Assembly: GCA_026627065.1 (NCBI GenBank) | Contig: JAPNUO010000001.1 | Span: 1 to 64,000 of the forward strand | Reading direction: 5' to 3' | Length of the DNA stretch: 64,000 nucleotides | Origin: Bacillota bacterium | Lineage (GTDB): Bacteria; Bacillota; Sulfobacillia; Sulfobacillales; Sulfobacillaceae | Part shown: positions 1 through 8,361 of the stretch, in pieces | Position numbering within the stretch: the stretch's first letter is position 1 | Layout: every line of letters begins with the position of its first letter | Program-made: the position numbers and the translations under genes | Notes under the pieces: generated by a model | What the model was told of the DNA's origin: nothing | Databases searched by the model: none | Seen by the model: only the letters and a program-made list of their open reading frames with translations

Positions 1-1
1 C

Positions 2-406
2 TACGAGCTGGTGCGCGTCGAAGGTGACGACGCGGTACGGCAGGTGGTGGTCCGCGAGGTGACCAGCCGGGCCGAAGTGGCGTGGCCGGTGGACGCCGTG
101 GTCAGCGGCCTCGGGTTTTTGCCGTCGCTGGGCCCGGTCAAAGAGTGGGGCTTAGCCTTAGACGGGCAGGCCCTCGTGGTCGACCCGGCGACGATGCAGA
201 CCAATCAGCCGGGCATTTACGCCGCGGGCGACGGGGTCCACTATCCGGGCAAAGTGAAGCTCATCGCCACCGGCTTTGGCGAGGTGGGGATTGCCATGGC
301 CCAAATCCGCCACTACCTCGACCCCTCCAAGCATGGCCTGCCGCACAGCACCACCCTCAAAACCCTGCCTCAGCCCGCGCCTACGGATTTGCACGCGTCC
401 GGGTGA
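2..406 (+). CDS. Ferredoxin--NADP reductase (thioredoxin-reductase-like, type 2), 3' part only
   Basis: The gene enters from outside the window and only about the last 134 residues are visible. They contain the second FAD-contact region typical of thioredoxin-reductase-like flavoproteins: a GIYAAGD motif followed by YPGKVKLIATGFGEVGIA, the arrangement found in YumC-type ferredoxin-NADP reductases. Such enzymes pass electrons between NADPH and ferredoxin or flavodoxin in the cytoplasm. The pyridine-nucleotide domain and N-terminus are missing, so the assignment rests on the C-terminal signature. The last 26 bases overlap the 3' end of the convergent LysR gene. Whether it belongs functionally with the catabolic cluster behind the regulator cannot be decided from the sequence; a redox partner for an oxygenase is possible. 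Confidence 0.8.
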   Translation, partial: YELVRVEGDDAVRQVVVREVTSRAEVAWPVDAVVSGLGFLPSLGPVKEWGLALDGQALVVDPATMQTNQPGIYAAGDGVHYPGKVKLIATGFGEVGIAMAQIRHYLDPSKHGLPHSTTLKTLPQPAPTDLHASG

Positions 407-1283
407 GGGGCATCTGAATTGTGCGCAGGTAGGCATCGAGAATGTTGAGAGCCTGCTCCGTGTGCGGCTTGGGATTGGCGTGCCGGAGCTGGTAGGCCAC
501 GCGATCGGGCGGGGATTCATCCAGCGTGTAGATGGCCATGTCCATGGTGCGCGCGAACGACTGCGCCATGGACAAAGGGACAATGGCCCATTCTGTCGGG
601 CTATTCATAAAGGCAGTAATCAAATGGGCGGTATCGAGGTGAATGCGCACCGGCGTTACGCCCCACGTGCGGTCGTGCCAGGCCGCAAACTGAGGATTCC
701 AATTGATGTAAAGCTCGGAATAGGGGTCGAGGGTGGACGCGCGGATCGTGGGATAAGGGGCATGGGTTGGCGTGCCGCGCTTAATGACCACCAGGGGTTC
801 CGTAAAGAAGGGCTCGACGACGATGCCTTTTGCTTGCCGCACATGAAGGACAAAGGCGACGTCGATCTCCTTGCGCTCCATGAGTTCATAGCATTCAACC
901 GACTGCTGCGTCCGCACGCGAATGCGCAGCGGCGGCTGGTGACGGGCTAACGCCTCGTACACGGGAGGAAAAATGTACGCATTGAGGCTGTCCACGGAGG
1001 CGATGGTCAAGGACAAATTGGGACCAAACCGCCGCATGTCGTCAAATTCCTTCTGCATGAGTTCCCAGCGCTCGGCAATGTCCAAGAGCTTTTCCCCCGC
1101 CGGCGTGAGCGTGATGCGGCGGAGGCCGCGGCGCCGGTCGATAATGGGAAACCCGGTTTCCGACTCCAAGAGTTCCAGCCGGTAGCTGACCGTCGACTGC
1201 GACAAGTGCAACATCTCGGCCGCCCGGCTTAGGCTTCCGGCTCGGGCAATGGCCAAAATGGTTTCCAGTCCGCGGGTGTCCAT
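381..1283 (-). CDS. LysR-family transcriptional regulator
   Basis: This 300-residue protein has the LysR layout: an N-terminal winged helix-turn-helix over about residues 1-60 (LSRAAEMLHLSQSTVSYRL is the recognition region) and a two-lobed effector-binding domain from about residue 90 on. The gene is transcribed divergently from the catabolic cluster starting 181 bases away. That is the usual arrangement for a LysR activator responding to a substrate or intermediate of the adjacent pathway. The effector cannot be read from sequence. Its 3' end overlaps the convergent ferredoxin reductase gene by 26 bases, so no terminator fits between them. Confidence 0.9.
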   Translation of the reverse strand: MDTRGLETILAIARAGSLSRAAEMLHLSQSTVSYRLELLESETGFPIIDRRRGLRRITLTPAGEKLLDIAERWELMQKEFDDMRRFGPNLSLTIASVDSLNAYIFPPVYEALARHQPPLRIRVRTQQSVECYELMERKEIDVAFVLHVRQAKGIVVEPFFTEPLVVIKRGTPTHAPYPTIRASTLDPYSELYINWNPQFAAWHDRTWGVTPVRIHLDTAHLITAFMNSPTEWAIVPLSMAQSFARTMDMAIYTLDESPPDRVAYQLRHANPKPHTEQALNILDAYLRTIQMPLTRTRANP

Positions 1284-1363
1284 GTCTCGCAGGCCTCCTC
1301 TGTCGATCTTACCAAGGCGTCAGAGTTTTCGGCACGAGCGTGCGAAAGTCCTGCCGGAATCTC

Positions 1364-1464
1364 TTGATTCAAACCTACTAATATTATAATTCGAAACATT
1401 AACTTTGACGGCAAATTTCCGATATGCGAGGATGATTGCAGGCTAGGGTAAAGGAGAGGGTTGC
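1364..1464 (+). promoter_or_regulatory. Divergent promoter/operator region of the catabolic cluster
   Basis: The 181-base gap between the LysR gene and the dioxygenase gene is AT-rich compared with its surroundings. It holds a TATAAT at 1385-1390 with TTGATT at 1364-1369 (15-base spacer, somewhat short). It also has the small palindromes TAATATTA (1379-1386) and TTCGAA (1390-1395), and a TTGACG at 1405-1410. A LysR-type T-N11-A site could lie here, but no single arrangement is decisive. A ribosome site AAAGGAGAGG precedes the ATG at 1465. Confidence 0.45.
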
Positions 1465-2433
1465 ATGGCCGAGATAATGTTTGGTCTGGGTACTTCACAC
1501 AGTCCGCAGCTCAGCGTGCCTCCCGAGGGATGGTTTGTGATTGCTGAACGGGACAAAGTGAACCCTCACGTGCCGTATGACGCGCTGATAGCCAGTGATG
1601 TACCCAAGCGGATGGAAGGTTTGCTGACGTTGGAGGTGTTTCGCGAAAAACACGCCAATTGCCAGCGGGCCATCGACGAGCTGGCTCTGGCGTTGAGGCA
1701 AGCGGAACCGGATGTCATGATCATCATGGGAGACGACCAGGAGGAACTCTGGCTGGACGACGGGCGCCCGGCCATCGCCGTGTTTCGCGGCAGCACCTTG
1801 TACGACCGCCCGGTACCTCCGGAGCAGGATCCGCCGGCATATCGCCCAGCTCACTGGGCGGTTCACGGGGAAGTGGAAGAACCCTACCCGGCAGTTCCGG
1901 CCTTGGCGGACCATCTGATTCAGTCTCTTATGGACCGCCATTTTGACGTCAGCATCTTTTCCGAGCAGCATCCCGAACGCACCTTGAGCCACGCGTTTAC
2001 CTTTGTGCGGCGCCGGATTATGCGAGACCGGCTGATCCCCATGATTCCCATTATGATTAACACCTACTATCCGCCCAATCAGGTGCGCGCGGCTCGGGCG
2101 TGGGCGTTGGGCGAGGCCATCGGCGAAGCGATTAAAAGCTGGCCGGATCCGGTGCGGGTGGCGGTGGCAGCGTCAGGAGGCTTGTCCCACTTTGTCATCG
2201 ACGAAGAGTTGGACCACCAGGTGATCGACGCTATTATGAACCGCGATGCGGAAAGCCTGAAAAGCATTCCTTTAGAGAAACTGCAGGCGGGCAGCTCGGA
2301 AATCTGCAATTGGATTGCGGCCGCCGGCGCGTTGCAAGAACTGACGCCATCGTTGGTCAACTACGTTCCCACGTATCGATCGCCAGCAGGTACGGGGGTG
2401 GGGATGACCTTTATGCAATGGCAGCCCGCTTAA
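1465..2433 (+). CDS. LigB-family class III extradiol ring-cleavage dioxygenase (catalytic subunit)
   Basis: The 322-residue protein belongs to the LigB superfamily, whose members use a non-haem metal to split hydroxylated aromatic rings with O2 (protocatechuate 4,5-, gallate or 2-aminophenol dioxygenases). Visible landmarks are GLGTSH with the first metal ligand His12, the catalytic-base region ASGGLSH with His242, and Glu279 in GSSEICNW matching the third metal ligand. The second metal His, normally in an NDH-type motif, is not there: residues 88-92 read MGDDQ. No small alpha subunit (LigA) gene is nearby, so the enzyme probably acts alone as gallate dioxygenase does. It is the first gene of the cluster and 19 bases before the next start. 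The substrate is unknown. Confidence 0.8.
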   Translation: MAEIMFGLGTSHSPQLSVPPEGWFVIAERDKVNPHVPYDALIASDVPKRMEGLLTLEVFREKHANCQRAIDELALALRQAEPDVMIIMGDDQEELWLDDGRPAIAVFRGSTLYDRPVPPEQDPPAYRPAHWAVHGEVEEPYPAVPALADHLIQSLMDRHFDVSIFSEQHPERTLSHAFTFVRRRIMRDRLIPMIPIMINTYYPPNQVRAARAWALGEAIGEAIKSWPDPVRVAVAASGGLSHFVIDEELDHQVIDAIMNRDAESLKSIPLEKLQAGSSEICNWIAAAGALQELTPSLVNYVPTYRSPAGTGVGMTFMQWQPA

Positions 2434-2452
2434 GTCCCAAGGGAGGGTGCGC

Positions 2453-3406
2453 ATGATCCTCATTACCGGTGGCATGGGCTTCATTGGCTTATCTACAGCG
2501 GAAGCCTTGGTTAGCCAAGGCGAATCCGTCCTCTTAGGACGACACCGCGCGTCCCGCCTTCCGGCGTTTTTGGCGCCTCATTACCAAAGCGCCGTCTTCG
2601 ACGCCCCCCTCGAATTGGGAGACATGGCTTCGGTGCAACAACTCTTTCAGGCGCACGAAATTCACGCGGTGGTACATCTAGCCTTTTCGGCGTGGGGCGT
2701 TTCAACGGCACAGCAGTGGCAGGAGACGATGCAAGGGCTGTTACACCTGCTCGAGGCGGCCCGTCAGCATGGTGTCAAACGGATCGTTTTTGCAAGCTCC
2801 GTCGACGTGTACAGCGAAGCCCCCCAAGGACCGTTTCGGGAAGAGGATCCTCTGTATCCTGCCACTAAGAGCGCCATTGGAGCGTATAAGCAATCCGGGG
2901 AAATTCTGGGCCGCTTTTACACCGCGGGCACGCCGGTGGAATTTGTGGCCGTCCGCATTGGGGTTGTTTATGGTCCCCTTTACCACAGCTTAAAAAATCT
3001 GCCAGGGCAGATGGCTCACGCGATTAGGGCGAAGGCGCGCCAATGGCGTCCGCAAGAGACGGAGCTCACGCCGTCGCGGAGCCGCATTGCCAACGATTTC
3101 GTTTACGTGAAAGACTGCGCTCGGGGCTTGGCAGGGATCGCCACCGCGCCTTGTCTCAACTATCCGGTGTACAACCTGGGCGGTGGCCAGGCCGTGACTG
3201 ATGTCATGCTGGCCGGCGTCGCGCGGGACTTGGGACTAGACGTGGACCCTGAATGGATGGCGGCTCTTGCCGATGGGCCTGAAGCGGCGAACGAGCGCTA
3301 TATGCGTCTCGACCGAATTGCAACTGACATCGGCTATCGCCCGCGCTTTGACATAAAGCAAGGTCTCGAAGATTATCTCGCCTGGCTTGACCATGAACCT
3401 GAGTAG
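2453..3406 (+). CDS. NAD(P)-dependent epimerase/dehydratase-type short-chain dehydrogenase
   Basis: The protein of 317 residues has an extended-SDR Rossmann fold: ITGGMGFIGLST near the N-terminus binds the dinucleotide. The ASSVDVY segment supplies the catalytic Ser/Thr position. A Tyr follows, although the usual YxxxK lysine is ambiguous here (YPATK versus YKQSG). ATG at 2453 is preferred over GTG at 2447 because AAGGGAGG sits 7 bases before the ATG and would overlap the GTG. The family includes nucleotide-sugar epimerases, but in this operon it more likely acts on a hydroxy or oxo acid intermediate after ring cleavage, as the LigC dehydrogenase does in the protocatechuate 4,5-pathway. LigC itself is of a different family, so this role is inference. 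Confidence 0.75.
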   Translation: MILITGGMGFIGLSTAEALVSQGESVLLGRHRASRLPAFLAPHYQSAVFDAPLELGDMASVQQLFQAHEIHAVVHLAFSAWGVSTAQQWQETMQGLLHLLEAARQHGVKRIVFASSVDVYSEAPQGPFREEDPLYPATKSAIGAYKQSGEILGRFYTAGTPVEFVAVRIGVVYGPLYHSLKNLPGQMAHAIRAKARQWRPQETELTPSRSRIANDFVYVKDCARGLAGIATAPCLNYPVYNLGGGQAVTDVMLAGVARDLGLDVDPEWMAALADGPEAANERYMRLDRIATDIGYRPRFDIKQGLEDYLAWLDHEPE

Positions 3407-3469
3407 CGGAAAAGCGCAGGACAAGACCGACTCCCGAAGTGCCAGGCGCTCAGCGAAGGAGGAAGAAAA

Positions 3470-4486
3470 TTGATCGACAATGTGACAGTCTACGATGTCC
3501 ATGGCCACGTGTCGGTGCCGCCGGCGTCGAACGCGCGGCTCACACTAATGATGGCTTCCAATACGGCCATGGAAAGCCCTCTTTCCCGGGGAGAGGCCGT
3601 ACCCGGCGTATCGCGCGAGCAGTTTGAAGAAGCGGCCCGACAACATGTCGCGTATATGGATGAGCGACACATCGACGTGCAAATTATCGGTCCGCGTCCA
3701 TTTATGGTGATGGGATGGATGGAACCTCATCTGATTCCGGCTTGGGCGCGCTACGTGAACGACACCATTGCTCAGCAGTGCCGCTTCTTCCCCGACCGGT
3801 TCCTGGGTGCGGCGCAACTTCCGCAAGACAGCAACGCGCCGGATACCAAGCATTGTCTGCCAGAATTGGAACGATGTGTTAAAGAGTACGGGTTTGTGGC
3901 AGCCTATGTCAGTCCCGACCCAGGGGGGCGGCGGACCACGCCGGGGATGCACGAGCCCTATTGGTTTCCCTTATACGAAAAGTGCGAAGAGCTGGGAGTG
4001 CCCCTCATTGTGCATGGCACCAATAGTTTGGACCGCCGCTTTTCGGTCGTGCCCCACAACTACCAGCTGGGCTTTGTCATTGAGCAGTACCTGGCAGGAC
4101 AGTTCCTGTCCCACGGCGACGTCTTTGAGCGCTTTCCCCAGCTCAAGGTTGTGATTTGCCATGCGGGCGGTGCGCTCAACCGGTTTATTCCGACAGATCC
4201 CCACTTGGCTCAAAAGGACTTGAGTCAAAACTTGTTTTATGACACGTGTGCCTATGATCTCATCTTCTTGGAAGCGGCCATCAAGCAGCGCGGCGTCAGC
4301 CAAATGCTATTTGGCACCGAAGCGCCGGGATCAGGGCGCGCCGTGCGACCGGAGACCGGACGAACGTCGGATGATCTGGTGCCAGTGATCAATAGTTTTG
4401 AGTTTTTAAGTGCAGAAGACAAACGGGACATCTTTCATAACAATCCTTTGAAGGTCTTTCCGGCGTTTGGCCGCGTGAAGCCATAA
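3470..4486 (+). CDS. LigJ-like amidohydrolase-superfamily protein, probable 4-oxalomesaconate-type hydratase
   Basis: This 338-residue TIM-barrel protein of the amidohydrolase-2 family starts at a TTG with AAGGAGG seven bases upstream. It has the N-terminal metal motif VHGH (residues 10-13). Segments such as PELERCVKEYGF, SPDPGG, YWFPLYEK, FYDTCAYD and LFGTEAPGSGRA match my recollection of LigJ, the zinc hydratase that turns 4-oxalomesaconate into 4-carboxy-4-hydroxy-2-oxoadipate. The same superfamily includes ACMS decarboxylase and gamma-resorcylate decarboxylase, which are the alternatives. The ending IFHNNPLKVFP is typical of the family. It overlaps the next gene by one base (TAATG), which implies translational coupling. 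Confidence 0.72.
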   Translation: MIDNVTVYDVHGHVSVPPASNARLTLMMASNTAMESPLSRGEAVPGVSREQFEEAARQHVAYMDERHIDVQIIGPRPFMVMGWMEPHLIPAWARYVNDTIAQQCRFFPDRFLGAAQLPQDSNAPDTKHCLPELERCVKEYGFVAAYVSPDPGGRRTTPGMHEPYWFPLYEKCEELGVPLIVHGTNSLDRRFSVVPHNYQLGFVIEQYLAGQFLSHGDVFERFPQLKVVICHAGGALNRFIPTDPHLAQKDLSQNLFYDTCAYDLIFLEAAIKQRGVSQMLFGTEAPGSGRAVRPETGRTSDDLVPVINSFEFLSAEDKRDIFHNNPLKVFPAFGRVKP

Positions 4487-5793
4487 TGGTTGCGAAAGTC
4501 GCGGCGGCGACTGAGCGTCTCGCTAGCTTTGTCTGCCACAGCAGTCCCCCGCCCGAGGTCCGCGAGCATCTCACGAAGGCGCTAGCCAATTGGATTGCCG
4601 TGGCTGTCCACGCCGTCACCAGTCCCGAAGGGGATTCCTGGAGGCGCTTTTGGCGTTCGGCGGGCGCCGGGGAGGGCTTGGCCATCGGATTGGGCCGAGG
4701 GGTGTGGGAGCGGGCGGCTTTCCTCAATGCCGCGTTGGCGCACGTCGATGACTACGACGATACCCATTTGGCCACTATGACCCATCCCGCCACGCCGGTG
4801 ATTGGCGCCGGGGTGGCGGTGTTGAACGCGAGTCACAGCTGGGAGCAGTTTTTGGACGCGGTGGCCATCGGCACGGAAGTCACCATTGGCGTGGCAGCCT
4901 TGCTGGGCCCCGATCATTACGCTCGAGGATGGCATGTGACGGCGACCGCGGGCACGTGGGGCGCCGCTGCTGCGGCCGCCCGTTTGCTCGCGCTGGGACC
5001 GGCCGCGGTGGCGCATGCGCTAAGCTTGGGCGGTTTGCAAGCGGCCGGGTTGCGATGTGCCTTTGGTAGCCGCGGAAAAGCTTTCCAGGTGGGTCACGCG
5101 GCGGGCGCAGGAGTCGTGGCCGCGTTGGCCGCCGCAGCCGGGGTCGACGGGCCGCTAGATCTCGTAGAGCATCCGCGCGGGCTTGCCGTGGTCACGGCGG
5201 AAATGCACCGGTCGGTCCTCGATGGTCTGGGCGTCAGCTGGCGCGTCTTGGAAGATACGTTTAAGCCCTATCCCACGGGCATTGTGACCCACCCGGCGAT
5301 CGAAGCGGCGGTGACTCTGTTTCGCCAGGGGATGGATGCGTCCAAGATTGAGCGTGTGCAAGCGGAAGTGCATCCGTTGGTGTTGGAGCTCACCGACAAG
5401 CCGCAAATCGCGACCCCGCTGGATCTCAAGTTCAGTGCGCGCTATTTAGTGGCGCTGGCACTGCGAACGGGCCGCGTTGAGGGGAGCGGGGGCGCCGACC
5501 GCATCGACCCCGAGGTGCGCGCATTAGCGGAGAAGGTGGACCTTCTTCCCCAGGCATCGCGGGGCCGAGACAGTGCTCGTGTCCGCGTCGTCATGCGCGA
5601 CGGCCAAGTTCGAGAAAGCGAGGTGGCCCATGCGGACGGGAGTGCCTCGCGGCCGCTGAGTTGGGCGCGCCTGCAAGAAAAGTATGCGGTGCTGACGGCC
5701 CGCGTGCCCCGCGAGGTTCGCGACGCGGTGTGGCGGGCGCTGACCTCCCGCGAAGGGGCACCCCGCGAGGTCCTTGAGGCATTACAAGCTTAG
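4486..5793 (+). CDS. MmgE/PrpD family protein (2-methylcitrate dehydratase-like)
   Basis: The 435-residue protein shows the MmgE/PrpD fold: an N-terminal all-helical domain with HVDDYDDTH and MTHPATPVIGAG, the segments used by this family for substrate and catalysis, and a smaller C-terminal domain. Known members dehydrate or hydrate tri- or dicarboxylic hydroxy acids (2-methylcitrate dehydratase) or decarboxylate cis-aconitate. LigJ and LigK act on a citrate-like tertiary alcohol, so a role on that intermediate or a branched analogue is plausible but unproven. Its start overlaps the preceding stop codon and its stop is followed directly by the ribosome site of the RidA gene. Confidence 0.85.
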   Translation: MVAKVAAATERLASFVCHSSPPPEVREHLTKALANWIAVAVHAVTSPEGDSWRRFWRSAGAGEGLAIGLGRGVWERAAFLNAALAHVDDYDDTHLATMTHPATPVIGAGVAVLNASHSWEQFLDAVAIGTEVTIGVAALLGPDHYARGWHVTATAGTWGAAAAAARLLALGPAAVAHALSLGGLQAAGLRCAFGSRGKAFQVGHAAGAGVVAALAAAAGVDGPLDLVEHPRGLAVVTAEMHRSVLDGLGVSWRVLEDTFKPYPTGIVTHPAIEAAVTLFRQGMDASKIERVQAEVHPLVLELTDKPQIATPLDLKFSARYLVALALRTGRVEGSGGADRIDPEVRALAEKVDLLPQASRGRDSARVRVVMRDGQVRESEVAHADGSASRPLSWARLQEKYAVLTARVPREVRDAVWRALTSREGAPREVLEALQA

Positions 5794-5811
5794 ATGAAAG
5801 GAGGACATCAG

Positions 5812-6198
5812 GTGCGGCAGGAAATCCAGGTAGCGGGGCTGACCCACGGCACCACGCCAATTCCTCTCGGCACGAAAATCGAGAACCTTGTGTTTTCGTC
5901 CGCGATTTCCGGGATTGATCCGACGACTGGCCATGCCCCTGCCGATCCTCGCGCTCAAGTGGCGCAGCTTTTTCGCAACATCGAGGCCTTTATGCGCGCG
6001 GCCGGCGGTAGTCCCGCAGATATCGGCCACATGACGGTCTACGTGGCGAGCGAAGAGATTCGCTCCTACATTAACGAAGAATGGGTAGCAATGTATCCGG
6101 ATCCGGCAGCTCGGCCGGCTCGACATGCATTAGTGACACCGCTGCGCGGCGGCGTGGTGGCTCAAGTTGAACTCATTGCCGTGCTGCCGAAAGCCTAG
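5812..6198 (+). CDS. RidA/YjgF/YER057c family protein
   Basis: This 128-residue protein has the RidA pattern: FSSAISGIDPTTG near the middle, a helix with LFRNIEAFMRAAGG, and the C-terminal RPARHALVT segment holding the arginine that binds carboxylates in enamine/imine deaminases. GTG at 5812 is chosen because AAAGGAGG lies seven bases upstream; an ATG at 5794 would place that site inside the protein. In 2-aminophenol and related pathways a family member is the 2-aminomuconate deaminase, so a nitrogen-bearing ring-cleavage product is one possible reason for its presence. A general detoxifying role for imines or a tautomerase role cannot be excluded. Confidence 0.85.
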   Translation: MRQEIQVAGLTHGTTPIPLGTKIENLVFSSAISGIDPTTGHAPADPRAQVAQLFRNIEAFMRAAGGSPADIGHMTVYVASEEIRSYINEEWVAMYPDPAARPARHALVTPLRGGVVAQVELIAVLPKA

Positions 6199-6246
6199 CG
6201 GGGCGTCGAGAAGGGACGTCAGACCAGAAACGAAGGAGTGAGGCCG

Positions 6247-6906
6247 ATGGAAGAGGCGCTAACGCGTTTGCAAAAGCTTGATACGTGCGCCGTCTCGGAT
6301 GCCCTGGATGCCTTAGGCGTGCCCGGCGTTGCGCTCGGCATTCACGCGCTATGGCCGTCGGGGAAGATCTGTGGTCGCGTGGTGACCATGCAGCTGGTTC
6401 CTGCGGGCAGACAGACGAGCTCGCAGCATTTGGGAACCCGAGCCATTATGGCAGCACAGCCCGGCGACATCATTGTGATCGACCATCGACAACGCGTGGA
6501 TGCTGCCGGATGGGGAGGCCTCTTGTCATTGGCGGCCCAGCTTCGAGGGGTGGCCGGCGTGATCGTCGACGGCGCCGTGCGCGACGTGGATGAGAGCCGC
6601 GAGCTGGGATTTCCTGTGTTTGCCCGGGACGCCGTACCCCTTACCGCGCGCGGGCGCGTGGTGGAAGACTCGGTGAACCAGCCCGTAACTGTGGCGGGCA
6701 TTCGAGTGTATCCCACCGATTACGTCTTGGCGGACGGGTCGGGAGTCGTGTTCATTCCGCATGAGCGCATTGACGAGGTGTTGACGCGCGCGGAAAGCAT
6801 TCAAGAGCGCGAGGCGGAGATGGCGCGCCGCGTCCGGGAGGGGATCCCGGTGACCGAAGTCATGGGGGCGCGGTATGAAGAAATGCTAAAGGAGTTGAAG
6901 CCGTGA
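6247..6906 (+). CDS. RraA-family protein, first of three (aldolase/tautomerase-like)
   Basis: The 219-residue protein belongs to the RraA/HMG-aldolase family, whose catalytic members cleave 4-hydroxy-4-methyl-2-oxoglutarate or 4-carboxy-4-hydroxy-2-oxoadipate in a metal-dependent way. The active-site signature VDGAVRD is present (Arg for substrate, Asp for metal), followed by GFPVFAR. The C-terminal segment YVLADGSGVVFIP is a variant of the usual GDxxvgDxDGVVvvP. The N-terminus TCAVSDALDALG is like that of the second copy and unlike the third. ATG at 6247 has AAGGAG eight bases upstream. The gene overlaps the next by one base. Confidence 0.85.
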   Translation: MEEALTRLQKLDTCAVSDALDALGVPGVALGIHALWPSGKICGRVVTMQLVPAGRQTSSQHLGTRAIMAAQPGDIIVIDHRQRVDAAGWGGLLSLAAQLRGVAGVIVDGAVRDVDESRELGFPVFARDAVPLTARGRVVEDSVNQPVTVAGIRVYPTDYVLADGSGVVFIPHERIDEVLTRAESIQEREAEMARRVREGIPVTEVMGARYEEMLKELKP

Positions 6907-7559
6907 TGGAAGAGATTTTACAAGCGTTTCAGAAGCATTCCACGTCGACGATTTCGGATGCCCTCGACCGGTTGGGCATTCCCGGTCAAGCGCTGGGGAT
7001 CCGCCCGCTTAAGGAAACCTTCCGCCTGGTGGGCCGCGCGTTTACCGCCCATTACGTGCCGGTGGGCGCGGAGAAGGGGACGGTGGGAGACTACATCGAC
7101 GACGTGGAGCCCGGCCAGGTTGTCGTGCTGGATAACGATGGGCGGCTGGATGCAACCGTGTGGGGAGATATCTTGACCACCGTTGCGTACAAACGGGGCA
7201 TTGCGGGGACGGTCATCAACGGCGTGTGTCGCGATTACAACCGCAGCGTGGAGCTGGACTACCCGATTTTCGCATGTGCCCATACGATGCGCACGGGCAA
7301 AGATCGCGTGCAGATTTCCGCCTTCAACATTCCTGTCAGTTTGGGTCCAGCGCGCGTGGCGCCGGGGGACATTCTGGTCGGCGACGCCGACGGCATCGTG
7401 GTGGTGCCTCGCCAGGCTGAGGCGGAGGTGCTCCGGGTCGCCAACGAAATCGCCGAAGCGGAGGATCGCATCCGAGAGGCCGTGGAGCAAGGCATGCGGT
7501 TGGACGAGGCCCGGGTGAAGTATCGCTATTTCCAGCTGCAGCGGAAGGCGGATCAATAA
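6906..7559 (+). CDS. RraA-family protein, second of three
   Basis: This 217-residue paralogue of its upstream neighbour has the family core: STSTISDALDRLG at the N-terminus, the active-site region INGVCRD with the Arg-Asp pair kept but Asn in place of the usual Asp, and GDILVGDADGIVVVP near the end. It overlaps the preceding stop by one base (TGATG), so the two are almost certainly co-translated. The first two copies resemble each other in architecture. They may form one mixed hexamer or act on different stereoisomers, but nothing in the sequence settles this. A start at GTG 6903 is equally possible and changes one residue. Confidence 0.85.
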   Translation: MEEILQAFQKHSTSTISDALDRLGIPGQALGIRPLKETFRLVGRAFTAHYVPVGAEKGTVGDYIDDVEPGQVVVLDNDGRLDATVWGDILTTVAYKRGIAGTVINGVCRDYNRSVELDYPIFACAHTMRTGKDRVQISAFNIPVSLGPARVAPGDILVGDADGIVVVPRQAEAEVLRVANEIAEAEDRIREAVEQGMRLDEARVKYRYFQLQRKADQ

Positions 7560-7605
7560 TCCGATCCAGTTGGGGCGCTGCGGGGAATCAAAGGAGGGGA
7601 GCGCG

Positions 7606-8259
7606 GTGTCAGAGCCACCTGCGACCAAAGAATGGGATGCCCAATGGGGACGAGTGGGGCGGGCGCTCGGCGAGTATTCGGTGGCTACGCTGCATGAGGC
7701 AGCAGAACAAAAAGGGGCGCTGCCGGCCGCCATTAAGCCCTTAAGCGTGGAGTGGAAATTGTGTGGGCCAGCGTACCCGGTGTCGTGTGCTCCTCGCGAC
7801 AATTTATGGCTTCACCGCGCGATTTACGCGGCTCCTCCGGGAGCGGTCTTGGTTGCCGAGACAGGAGGCTTTTATGAGGCGGGATACTGGGGCGAAGTGA
7901 TGACCATTGCGGCGATGGAGCGCCGGTTAGGCGGATTGGTGCTCGACGGGGCGGTGCGCGACCTCGCGCGGCTTCTTGCTCTGGGGTTCCCGATTTTTGC
8001 TCGCGGCGTTCACATTTTGGGCACCGCCAAGGATCCAGAGGCCCGGGGCGGCCTCAATGTCTCAATTCGGTTGGGTTCTGTGGTGGTGCGGCCGGGAGAT
8101 TGGGTGGTGGGCGATGCTGACGGGGTGGTCGTCGTTTACGAGGAGGACTTAGAAACTGTCGTCGAACGGGCGAAGCAGCGAGAAGACAAGGAGCAAGAGG
8201 TCATCCGGCGATTGCGTCGGGGCGAAAGCACATTGTCGATTTACCATCTCGATCCCTGA
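7606..8259 (+). CDS. RraA-family protein, third of three, LigK-like 4-carboxy-4-hydroxy-2-oxoadipate aldolase
   Basis: This 217-residue protein is closest of the three to LigK/ProA aldolases as I recall them. It has VATLHEAAEQKG near the N-terminus, CAPRDNLWLHRAI (LigK has a similar HPGDN segment), YWGEVMT, LDGAVRD, GFPIFARGVHILGTAK and GDWVVGDADGVVVV. LigK splits 4-carboxy-4-hydroxy-2-oxoadipate into pyruvate and oxaloacetate, and acts directly after LigJ. GTG at 7606 is selected by AAAGGAGG eight to nine bases upstream. A 102-base gap without obvious signals separates it from the molybdenum hydroxylase genes. Confidence 0.83.
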   Translation: MSEPPATKEWDAQWGRVGRALGEYSVATLHEAAEQKGALPAAIKPLSVEWKLCGPAYPVSCAPRDNLWLHRAIYAAPPGAVLVAETGGFYEAGYWGEVMTIAAMERRLGGLVLDGAVRDLARLLALGFPIFARGVHILGTAKDPEARGGLNVSIRLGSVVVRPGDWVVGDADGVVVVYEEDLETVVERAKQREDKEQEVIRRLRRGESTLSIYHLDP

Positions 8260-8361
8260 AATTGTTCAGAACCTCAACGTCTGGCGTCGTAGACGAAAGT
8301 TCAGGCGGGGTTCGCTGGGTCAGCTTGTTGTGCCGGGACGCATCTGAGCCCGGAGGGGGGA

